Shown piece by piece: positions 5,961 to 12,038 of a stretch of 15,384 bases of DNA. A program made the translations under genes and the position numbers. The DNA comes from Campylobacterales bacterium (lineage in GTDB: Bacteria; Campylobacterota; Campylobacteria; Campylobacterales; QNZT01). A model generated the notes under the pieces. The model did not search any database. It saw only the letters and a program-made list of their open reading frames with translations, and was not told the DNA's origin. The stretch is taken from positions 1 to 15,384 of the forward strand of contig JALWKJ010000140.1 of assembly GCA_027081495.1 (NCBI GenBank), read 5' to 3'. Each line of letters opens with the position of its first letter. Position 1 is the first letter of the stretch.

Positions 5961-7625
5961 ATGAGTGATGTAGTTGACACTGTAGAGACCGATGTTTTGA
6001 TTGTCGGCGGCGGACCTTCGGGTTTGGCGACGGCTATTCATTTGGCAAATGTTTTAAATGAAAAAGGGGTGGACGGTAGAATTTTACTGGTTGACAAAGG
6101 CGAGTCGATCGGTAGTCACATACTTTCTGGAGCGGTGATAAAAACGGATGTTTTTAAAGAACTGCTTCCTTTTACCGACATAAGCGATATACCGTTTGAC
6201 AGCGATGTGGTAAAAGATTCTACTATATTTTTAACCGCCCAGGATTATTATGATATTCCTTTTCATCCTCCATATATGAAAAATATGGGTAATAAAATAG
6301 CATCCCTTGGAGAAATTTGTAGATTTTTGGCGAAAATCGCAAAAAAGAAGGGTGTTGAGATATATACCGGTTTTAGTATGGAAAAACTTCTTTACGATAA
6401 AGAGGGAAGGGTATGCGGCGCTAAAACAAAAGATACCGGATTGGATCACCATGGAAATAAAATGCCAAATTTTCAGCCCGGTACGGAAGTAAAAGCTTCT
6501 ATTACGATTTTGGCGGAAGGAACATGCGGAACTCTCGCGGGAGAAATCATAAAAAAGCAAAATCTAGACAAAGGAAAAAATCCTCAGATTTACTCGCTCG
6601 GAGTAAAAGAGCTTTGGAAAGTGCCTGCGGAAAATATCGAGAGAGGACAGGTCTATCATACCGCCGGCTATCCTCTTAAAGACGGTGAAGAGTTTGGAGG
6701 AGGTTTTATATACGGTCTAAAAGATAATAAAGTGGCTTTGGGTCTGGTTGTCGGATTGGACTATAAAGATCCGACCTTTGATATACACGCCGCCATGCAG
6801 ATTTGGAAAACACACCCTTTTGTTTCAAAAATACTAAAAGATGGACAAATTTTGGAGTATGGAGCAAAAACTCTGCCTGAAGGCGGATATAATAGCATCC
6901 CGAAATTTTACGGAGACAATTTTATCATAGTGGGAGATAGTGCGGGAATGTTGGCTACAGCCAGTCTAAAAGGCGTTCATTTGGCTATACAATCGGGAAT
7001 AAATGCGGCAAAAAGTGCGGCTGAGGCTTTGCTAAAAGAGGATAGTTCAAAAGAGACTCTAAAACGGGTGAAAACTTATTTTAAAGAGAGTTGTCTTTAC
7101 AAAGATCTTTATCCCGTTAGAAATTTTAGACAGTCTTTCTCAAAAGGTCTTATTCCCGGAGCTCTTCGTTTTGGAGTGCAGCTTGTTACAAACGGAGCAT
7201 GTTTGAGCGGAGATCTTAAAACCCATCCCGATAATCAGACGCTTTTAAAATTTGATCAAATGGGGGATAAAACCCCTTTTGCGGATAGATTTTCTTCAAT
7301 GCTCGAGTTTGATAAAGTTTTGACATTCGATAAAGTAACCGATGTCTTTTACGCAAAAGTCAAACACGACGAAGAGCAGCCGTGTCATCTAATCGTCGAT
7401 GAAAAAAAAGTTCAAGAAAATATCAAAGATTACAAAGGCGCGTGTTACTATTTTTGTCCGGCTGAAGTTTATGAGATTCATAGCGGCGAGGATAAAAACA
7501 AAGAGCTTAGAATTCATGCGGAAAATTGCGTTCACTGTAAAACATGTCATATAAAATCCGTAAACAACGCTATCGTTTGGGTGCCGCCGTACGGCGGGGA
7601 TGGACCGCAATATGAAAATATGTAA
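5961..7625 (+). CDS. Electron transfer flavoprotein:quinone oxidoreductase (ETF-QO)
   Basis: The 554-residue product is an ETF-QO, a monotopic inner-membrane flavoprotein that passes electrons from reduced ETF to the quinone pool (probably menaquinone here). The N-terminal FAD loop is VLIVGGGPSGLATA (12-25). IVGDSAGM followed by LKGVHLAIQSG is the second FAD and membrane-contact region. The C-terminal ferredoxin-like domain supplies four 4Fe-4S ligands: Cys499 in CPAEVY and Cys523, Cys526 and Cys529 in CVHCKTC, followed by the family ending WVPPYGGDGPQYENM. The chosen ATG at 5961 has AGAGG 5 nt upstream; an in-frame TTG at 5919 would add 14 poorly conserved residues. The single-chain ETF follows after 81 nt and is its evident electron donor. 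In domain terms it equals FixC plus FixX in one chain. Confidence 0.93.
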   Translation: MSDVVDTVETDVLIVGGGPSGLATAIHLANVLNEKGVDGRILLVDKGESIGSHILSGAVIKTDVFKELLPFTDISDIPFDSDVVKDSTIFLTAQDYYDIPFHPPYMKNMGNKIASLGEICRFLAKIAKKKGVEIYTGFSMEKLLYDKEGRVCGAKTKDTGLDHHGNKMPNFQPGTEVKASITILAEGTCGTLAGEIIKKQNLDKGKNPQIYSLGVKELWKVPAENIERGQVYHTAGYPLKDGEEFGGGFIYGLKDNKVALGLVVGLDYKDPTFDIHAAMQIWKTHPFVSKILKDGQILEYGAKTLPEGGYNSIPKFYGDNFIIVGDSAGMLATASLKGVHLAIQSGINAAKSAAEALLKEDSSKETLKRVKTYFKESCLYKDLYPVRNFRQSFSKGLIPGALRFGVQLVTNGACLSGDLKTHPDNQTLLKFDQMGDKTPFADRFSSMLEFDKVLTFDKVTDVFYAKVKHDEEQPCHLIVDEKKVQENIKDYKGACYYFCPAEVYEIHSGEDKNKELRIHAENCVHCKTCHIKSVNNAIVWVPPYGGDGPQYENM

Positions 7626-7706
7626 TCTTAGTCGGTTTGAATTTTTTATGTTGGTTTTTAAAATACAAAAGCAGTCGAAAAAGTGTGCGATACAAGGAGA
7701 TATAAA

Positions 7707-9650
7707 ATGGCATTGACGATAATCAGTTTGATGAAACAGGTACCTCTTCCAAGCGAAATGAGAATGGGCGAGGATGGTTTAATGGACAGAACCAAGGCAA
7801 AATCAATTATAAATGTTGATTGCTCTTTCGCTCTTGAAGCCGGACTTCAGCTTAAAAAACAAAGTCCGGATGCCAGACTTATCGTCTGTTCGATGGGACC
7901 GCCTTCTTTCGAGATGTCGCTTAAAAAAGCTCTCGCAATGGGTTATGACGAAGCTTATCTGCTTTCGGATAGAAGACTTGGAGGAAGCGATACTTACGCA
8001 ACCGGACTCGCAATAGCCACGATGATAAAACATCTCGGGTTTTCAAAAGAGTCGTCGGAGCCTTTTGTGATAGTAGCCGGTCGTCAGACTAGCGACGGGG
8101 ATACCGCTCATGTTCCTTCCCAAGTTGCGGAAAATCTTGGAATTCCGCAAGCGACTTTTATAGAGAAGGCGGATCTTGAAGACGGAAAGATCGTAGCCAA
8201 GAGAATTATAGAGGGAGGCTATCAGATGATGAAACTTCCTCTTCCTTGCGCTCTTTCTATAACTCCAACGGGTATAGCGCCAAGACGCCCGAGTTTAAGC
8301 GGAGTTATCAGAGCCGCTCATAGCGATATAAAAGTTTTTAATATAGACGATATCTCGCTCAGTACGCAAAAAATAGGATTAAGCGGTTCCCCTACAATCG
8401 TTGCTAAAGTTCAAAATATAGTAAGCCAGAGAGCTCCCGTTATCATGAGCGAAGGCTCCGATGAGAGCGAACTTGTGGATGATCTTGTAAAAAATATAAA
8501 ATCCGGCAAGTCGGAACTTTCGAAGAAAGAGAAGAAAGAGAAAAAAGCAAGAGTTAGACCCGATTTTGAGGTTGTAGATTTTAGAGACGGCGCGAGGGGA
8601 ATTTTAACTTGGGCCGAGGTGGCGGACGGGAAGATTACAAGACCGTCGCTAGAGCTTTTGACGCCGGCAAGAGAGTTGGTCAAAAAACTCGATAAAGATA
8701 CGAAAGTGGTAACTCTTTTAATCGGAGGAAAAGGGATAAAAAAAGAAGCCCAAACACTTATCGAACACGGAAGCGATAAAGTGGTAGTGGTTGAAGATGA
8801 GAGATTAAAAGAGTATCTCGTATTGCCTTATTCGGAAATTTTTAAACGGTATATCGATAAATCCAGACCGGAAATCGCCCTTTTTGCCGCTACCACCGCG
8901 GGGCGTGAACTGGCTCCAAGGGTTGGTGTTAAAACTAACAGCGGCGTTACCGCCGATTGTACTTCTTTGGAAATAGGCGAACATATAGATCGAAAAAACA
9001 AAAAGATATACGCGCCGATTTTAGAATCGAAAAGACCGACTTACGGAGAGAGTAAACTCGCTACTATTTTAGGTTTTGTTTGCCCTCAGATTTCAACGGC
9101 TAGAGCCGGAACTTTTGAAGTTCCAAAACCAAATAAAGAGGCAAAAGGCGAGATAGAAGAATTTTTTGTCGAACTTGAAGAAAAAGAGTTTGTTACGGAG
9201 ATATTGCAGACGGTAAGAGGAGAAGGAGGATTGCAAAATCTTTTTGAAGCGGATATAATAGTCTCCGGAGGTAGGCCGACAGGTGAGATAGATAATCTAG
9301 GTTTGATAAAAGAGTTGGTTGCGGCTTTAAAAGAGCAGGGCATAAATGCGGAGTGGGCCGTAAGCAGACCGGTAGTTGACGGAGGTTATGCCCAATATGC
9401 CAGACAAGTGGGACAAACCGGTAAAACGGTTAGACCCAAAGTATATATAAGCGCCGCCATATCAGGCGCGATACAGCATATAGCCGGCATGAAAGAGTCA
9501 CAAACAATAGTTTCGATCAATTCCAACGCAAAAGCTTCTATCTTTAAAAACGCCGACTTTGGAATAGTAGGCAGATATGAGGATATTTTGCCAAAACTCA
9601 TAGAGAAGGTTAAAGACGGTTTTACATTCGGCGTAAAAGCGCAAAATTAA
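7707..9650 (+). CDS. Single-chain electron transfer flavoprotein (EtfB-EtfA fusion)
   Basis: This 647-residue protein joins both ETF subunits. Residues 1 to about 265 are the beta subunit: LSDRRLGGSDTYAT (86-99), AGRQTSDGDTAHVP (124-137) and RIIEGGYQMMKLPLP (166-180) are EtfB signatures. A charged linker, SKKEKKEKKARVRP (272-285), leads to the alpha subunit (about 290-647), with SLELLTPARELVKKL, FAATTAGRELAPRV, the RPVVDGG and RQVGQTGKTV FAD contacts, and ISGAIQHIAGM (584-594). ETF collects electrons from flavin dehydrogenases and gives them to ETF-QO, encoded just upstream. Separate subunits of about 260 and 320-350 residues are the norm. AAGGAGA lies 6 nt before the ATG at 7707. No frameshift or internal stop occurs at the joint. 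mdh follows after 17 nt, in the same operon. The DGDTA motif resembles bifurcating-type ETF. Confidence 0.93.
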   Translation: MALTIISLMKQVPLPSEMRMGEDGLMDRTKAKSIINVDCSFALEAGLQLKKQSPDARLIVCSMGPPSFEMSLKKALAMGYDEAYLLSDRRLGGSDTYATGLAIATMIKHLGFSKESSEPFVIVAGRQTSDGDTAHVPSQVAENLGIPQATFIEKADLEDGKIVAKRIIEGGYQMMKLPLPCALSITPTGIAPRRPSLSGVIRAAHSDIKVFNIDDISLSTQKIGLSGSPTIVAKVQNIVSQRAPVIMSEGSDESELVDDLVKNIKSGKSELSKKEKKEKKARVRPDFEVVDFRDGARGILTWAEVADGKITRPSLELLTPARELVKKLDKDTKVVTLLIGGKGIKKEAQTLIEHGSDKVVVVEDERLKEYLVLPYSEIFKRYIDKSRPEIALFAATTAGRELAPRVGVKTNSGVTADCTSLEIGEHIDRKNKKIYAPILESKRPTYGESKLATILGFVCPQISTARAGTFEVPKPNKEAKGEIEEFFVELEEKEFVTEILQTVRGEGGLQNLFEADIIVSGGRPTGEIDNLGLIKELVAALKEQGINAEWAVSRPVVDGGYAQYARQVGQTGKTVRPKVYISAAISGAIQHIAGMKESQTIVSINSNAKASIFKNADFGIVGRYEDILPKLIEKVKDGFTFGVKAQN

Positions 9651-9667
9651 AAAAATAAGGAGAATAG

Positions 9668-10612
9668 ATGGTAGGTAGAAAAGTAGGTATAGTAGGAGCC
9701 GGTTTTGTAGGCGCAACCGCGGCATATACGCTAGCGCTTGTCGGAAGTTGTCATGAGATAGTGTTATATGATATCGTTCCCGAAGTCGCAAAGGGAAAAG
9801 CTATAGATATCGGACAAGCGACTTCGTACTCTTCCAAAGGAACTATAGTAACGGCGGCGCACTCTCCAAGTGAAATGAAAAACTGTGATATTGTCGTTAT
9901 AACCGCCGGTGTTCCAAGAAGAAAAGAGATGACAAGAGCCGATCTTTTGATGATAAATGCAAAAATCATTACCGATGTGGTTGACAATATTAAAAAATAC
10001 TCGCCCAACGCGGTCATTTTATGCGTATCAAATCCTCTCGATGTCATGACTTATGTCGTTCATAAACTTACGGGATGGCAAAGGCATAGAATCATTGGAA
10101 TGGCCGGAGCGCTTGACGGAGCTAGGATGGCGTATCAGATTCAAAAAAAAGTAGGATACGGTTCGGGGCAAACTAGAGCCATAGTTATAGGCGATCATGG
10201 TCAGCATATGATCCCATATCCCGAAATTTCTGCGGTCGGCGGCGTGCCTTTGAATCAGATTATAGGCAAAACCGACATGGAGGATATTATAGAAAAGACG
10301 AAAGAAGGAGGCGCGGAGATAGTTAAATATCTGAAAACTTCGGCATATTATGCTCCGGGTCGGTCGATTTCCATTATGGTCGAGGCTATATTAGATGATT
10401 CGAGAATCGTTATGCCTTCATCCGTTTTACTCAACGGCGAATACGGTTATAAAGATGTAACTTTAGGCGTACCGGTCGTTTTGGGCGCTAAGGGAGTTGA
10501 GAAGATAATAGAGCTTGAGCTTGATGAAGAGATGAAAAAAAGAGTGGATATTTCCGTAAATTCGATTCGAGAGAATATAGATATATTGAAAAAAGAGGGT
10601 TTTTTCGATTAA
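9668..10612 (+). CDS. mdh: Malate dehydrogenase (LDH-like type)
   Basis: The 314-residue protein is an NAD-dependent malate dehydrogenase of the lactate-dehydrogenase-like clade, interconverting malate and oxaloacetate in the (probably reductive) TCA cycle. GAGFVG (10-15) is the Rossmann loop and Asp35 binds the adenosine ribose, indicating NAD rather than NADP. GVPRRKEMTR (81-90) carries Arg at the specificity position where lactate dehydrogenases have Gln, and Arg90. LDGAR (149-153) with Asp150 and Arg153, and GDHG (176-179) with His177, complete the active site. AAGGAGA stands 7 nt before the ATG. It is the last gene of the ETF-QO/ETF operon and is followed by a strong terminator. Sharing a transcript with ETF is unusual and may hint at shared control with quinone-linked carbon oxidation. 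Confidence 0.94.
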   Translation: MVGRKVGIVGAGFVGATAAYTLALVGSCHEIVLYDIVPEVAKGKAIDIGQATSYSSKGTIVTAAHSPSEMKNCDIVVITAGVPRRKEMTRADLLMINAKIITDVVDNIKKYSPNAVILCVSNPLDVMTYVVHKLTGWQRHRIIGMAGALDGARMAYQIQKKVGYGSGQTRAIVIGDHGQHMIPYPEISAVGGVPLNQIIGKTDMEDIIEKTKEGGAEIVKYLKTSAYYAPGRSISIMVEAILDDSRIVMPSSVLLNGEYGYKDVTLGVPVVLGAKGVEKIIELELDEEMKKRVDISVNSIRENIDILKKEGFFD

Positions 10613-10613
10613 T

Positions 10614-10648
10614 CAAAAGGCGAAAAAATTCGCCTTTTGTTATTTTTT
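10614..10648 (+). terminator. Intrinsic terminator of the ETF-mdh operon
   Basis: CAAAAGGCGAA (10614-10624) and TTCGCCTTTTG (10629-10639) form a perfect 11-bp stem with an AAAA loop, followed by TTATTTTTT. It begins 1 nt after the mdh stop. The hairpin lies between two convergent genes and may also serve the minus-strand gene ending at 10640, although the T-run is weaker on that side. Confidence 0.9.
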
Positions 10649-11095
10649 AGCTTTAGCTTTTATGCTTTTGAGAGATTTTTTAGCTTTTTTCGTCGCTTTT
10701 TCTTTTGCCTTTTTTTCAGCTCTTTTTGTTTTGTCTCCGGCAACTTTTTTTACTCTTTTTTTAGCTTTTTCTTTGACTGCGGTTCTCTTTTTTGGGGCTT
10801 TTTCTTTGAGTGATTTTGCCCGCGAAGACGCTCTTTTGGCTTTTTTTACTTTTTTATCGGCGTTTTTTATCCCTTTTCTCGCGTTTTCAGCGATTTCATC
10901 GCCGATGCCGGGTACATTTTTGAGATCGGCCGCCGATTTGATTTTGTGTGTTTTTCTATATTTCATAATAGCCGCGGCTCTTTTCTCACCGATACCCTTT
11001 ATGCTCATCAATTCATCTTTCGAAGCTGTTTGAAAATTGATTGCAAACAGCGATACCGCCGTAATCGTCAAAAGTAATAGTAACTTTTTGATCAT
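10640..11095 (-). CDS. Exported helix-hairpin-helix (ComEA-like) protein with histone-H1-like tail
   Basis: The 151-residue protein has three parts. Residues 1-18 (MIKKLLLLLTITAVSLFA) form a signal peptide. Residues 19-76 are a ComEA-type double helix-hairpin-helix DNA-binding domain: NFQTASKDELMSIKGIGEKRA and DLKNVPGIGDEIA contain both GIG turns. Residues 77-151 are a low-complexity tail with about 31 Lys and 5 Arg in its last 71 residues, mixed with Ala, resembling histone H1. ComEA proteins bind incoming DNA in the periplasm during natural transformation; Campylobacter versions are only about 80 residues and have no such tail. AAAGGAG precedes the ATG and TATAAT lies about 33 nt upstream. 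The DNA-binding role is inferred from the domain, and the tail's role is unknown. The open frame on the opposite strand is a Phe/Leu-rich shadow of the Lys-rich tail. Confidence 0.85.
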   Translation of the reverse strand: MIKKLLLLLTITAVSLFAINFQTASKDELMSIKGIGEKRAAAIMKYRKTHKIKSAADLKNVPGIGDEIAENARKGIKNADKKVKKAKRASSRAKSLKEKAPKKRTAVKEKAKKRVKKVAGDKTKRAEKKAKEKATKKAKKSLKSIKAKAKK

Positions 11096-11127
11096 CTTTT
11101 CTCCTTTAAATTAAAAATTTCAGGAAA

Positions 11128-11133
11128 ATTATA
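11128..11133 (-). promoter_or_regulatory. -10 box of the HhH protein gene
   Basis: The minus strand reads TAGATATAATTTTCC, with a perfect TATAAT. Transcription would start about 25 nt before the ATG, leaving room for the AAAGGAG ribosome-binding site. Confidence 0.55.
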
Positions 11134-11184
11134 TCTAAAGTAAAGTGAAATTATTGTGGAAAGGGGAAAGCAAATAGCGTAAGT

Positions 11185-11218
11185 CCGACAGTTTCCAAAT
11201 ATTTTGGAAAACTGCCGG
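11185..11218 (-). terminator. Hairpin downstream of the 171-residue gene, possible terminator
   Basis: On the minus strand, CCGGCAGTTTTCCAAA pairs with TTTGGAAACTGTCGG around ATA, giving about 15 bp with one bulged base and one G-T pair. It begins about 25 nt after the stop of the 11244-11759 gene. No T-run follows, so it may be an RNA 3'-end stabiliser rather than a simple intrinsic terminator. Confidence 0.5.
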
Positions 11219-11243
11219 AGTATTGTTTGCATTTGTATCTTGT

Positions 11244-11759
11244 CTATGCGGGAGCTTCGGCTCTTACGGTTATCGATTTTTGTGTAAATCCGCTTACATC
11301 GTAACCGCCCGGAATTGAAGAGTTGGCAAAAATAGTTACCGATATTTGATAGATACCGGAATTTTCACTCCCTGGATTCCCCTCTTTTAACACACCCGCC
11401 GGTACGGTTAAGGTATGTGTCCATTTTCTGTGACTTGCACTTCCCGTATAGTTGGCTTTTGGCTCAAGACTACCTGTCGAAAGAGCTATATCTTCGCCTG
11501 GACCTACAGTTTCGGCATATGCTTTTATAACCCAGTTTGAGTTCATGGCATTCATCCACAAAGCAAGAAGCCATCCGTCCCCTTCCCAGTCTATCTCTAT
11601 GTTAAACGGTTTTTCCGGGTTTAAAACATAGTTTGATTGACTTGTCATAGGACCTACCACCGGTGGTGTACCCGCCGGATCTACTACTCTAAAATCAGTA
11701 CATTTAAACTGTAAATTGCCTGCGCCTAAATCTGGATCAAATGTTGTTAATGTCGCCAT
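11244..11759 (-). CDS. Unrecognised 171-residue protein, probably all-beta
   Basis: I do not recognise the family. The frame is convincing: ATG preceded by AGTAGGAG at about 6 nt, a normal amino-acid mix, and its own upstream promoter region and downstream hairpin. There is no signal peptide or membrane segment, so it looks cytoplasmic. The sequence is rich in Gly, Thr, Ser, Asn and aromatics, with alternating hydrophobic strands such as FNIEIDW (53-59), GWLLALWMNAM (62-72), HTLTVPAGVL (115-124) and GIYQISVTIFA (135-145), and predicts a beta-sandwich. A proline-rich loop lies near residues 28-37. It has a single Cys (20) and several Trp. It stands alone between the HhH gene and glnA, so context gives no function. 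A ligand-binding or structural role is possible but unproven. Confidence 0.8.
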   Translation of the reverse strand: MATLTTFDPDLGAGNLQFKCTDFRVVDPAGTPPVVGPMTSQSNYVLNPEKPFNIEIDWEGDGWLLALWMNAMNSNWVIKAYAETVGPGEDIALSTGSLEPKANYTGSASHRKWTHTLTVPAGVLKEGNPGSENSGIYQISVTIFANSSIPGGYDVSGFTQKSITVRAEAPA

Positions 11760-11836
11760 AATATACTCCTACTAAATAAACTATTGTGTTTAAATGCTTT
11801 TGCATCACCTTTGTTTTGCTCTCCAATCTGTACAGA

Positions 11837-11860
11837 AGTTAAAGTTTTTACTCTTTAACT
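11837..11860 (-). promoter_or_regulatory. Inverted repeat at the predicted 5' end of the 171-residue gene's transcript
   Basis: AGTTAAAG (11837-11844) and CTTTAACT (11853-11860) are perfect 8-nt arms around an 8-nt loop. They lie just downstream of a TATACT -10 box on the minus strand (11868-11873), so the hairpin would sit at or near the 5' end of a roughly 100-nt leader. It could be an operator or an RNA-stabilising stem. Confidence 0.4.
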
Positions 11861-11867
11861 ACCGTAA

Positions 11868-11873
11868 GTATAA
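11868..11873 (-). promoter_or_regulatory. Candidate -10 box of the 171-residue gene
   Basis: The minus strand reads TTTATACTTACGG, containing TATACT. A start near 11861 would leave a leader of about 100 nt before the ATG. The direct repeats 11883-11919 lie immediately upstream of this box. Confidence 0.4.
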
Positions 11874-11882
11874 ATAAAAAAA

Positions 11883-11919
11883 GTTCTATAAAAGTTTTAA
11901 AAATGTTTTATAAAAGTTT
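11883..11919 (-). repeat. Tandem 15-bp direct repeats, 22-bp period, upstream of the 171-residue gene
   Basis: GTTCTATAAAAGTTT (11883-11897) and GTTTTATAAAAGTTT (11905-11919) differ at one base. Their 22-bp period puts them on the same face of the helix, and they cover the -35 region and just upstream, which suits an activator that binds direct repeats. In such AT-rich DNA chance is not excluded. The remainder of the 279-nt gap (11760-12038) holds nothing else but the glnA 3' hairpin. Confidence 0.4.
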
Positions 11920-12002
11920 CATTTTTTATGCAGAGCGTTTTGAGCAGTGTTTATTATGTGTTAGGTATTGTCGTTTTTAGATATATTTTTGTAAAGAAGT
12001 GA

Positions 12003-12025
12003 CGAAAGAAGGAAAACTTCTTTCG
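12003..12025 (-). terminator. Hairpin terminator candidate of glnA
   Basis: CGAAAGAAG and CTTCTTTCG form a perfect 9-bp stem around a 5-nt loop, starting 13 nt after the glnA stop on the minus strand. Only a broken T-rich stretch follows (ACTTCTTTAC), so termination may be partial. Confidence 0.6.
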
Positions 12026-12038
12026 CCGTAGGTGTAAA

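Noticed and set aside
9668..10612. Lactate dehydrogenase instead of malate dehydrogenase
   Set aside because: The specificity loop has Arg (GVPRRKEMTR) where lactate dehydrogenases have Gln.
10662..11033. 123-residue Phe/Leu-rich open frame on the + strand
   Set aside because: It is the antisense shadow of the Lys/Ala-rich HhH protein gene: Lys codons read as Phe/Leu on the other strand. It has no ribosome-binding site and the minus-strand gene has signal peptide, domain, ribosome-binding site and promoter.
11103..11243. Small RNA gene in the gap between the HhH and 171-residue genes
   Set aside because: The hairpin at 11185-11218 is explained as a 3' end structure of the adjacent gene; no separate promoter-terminator pair could be seen.
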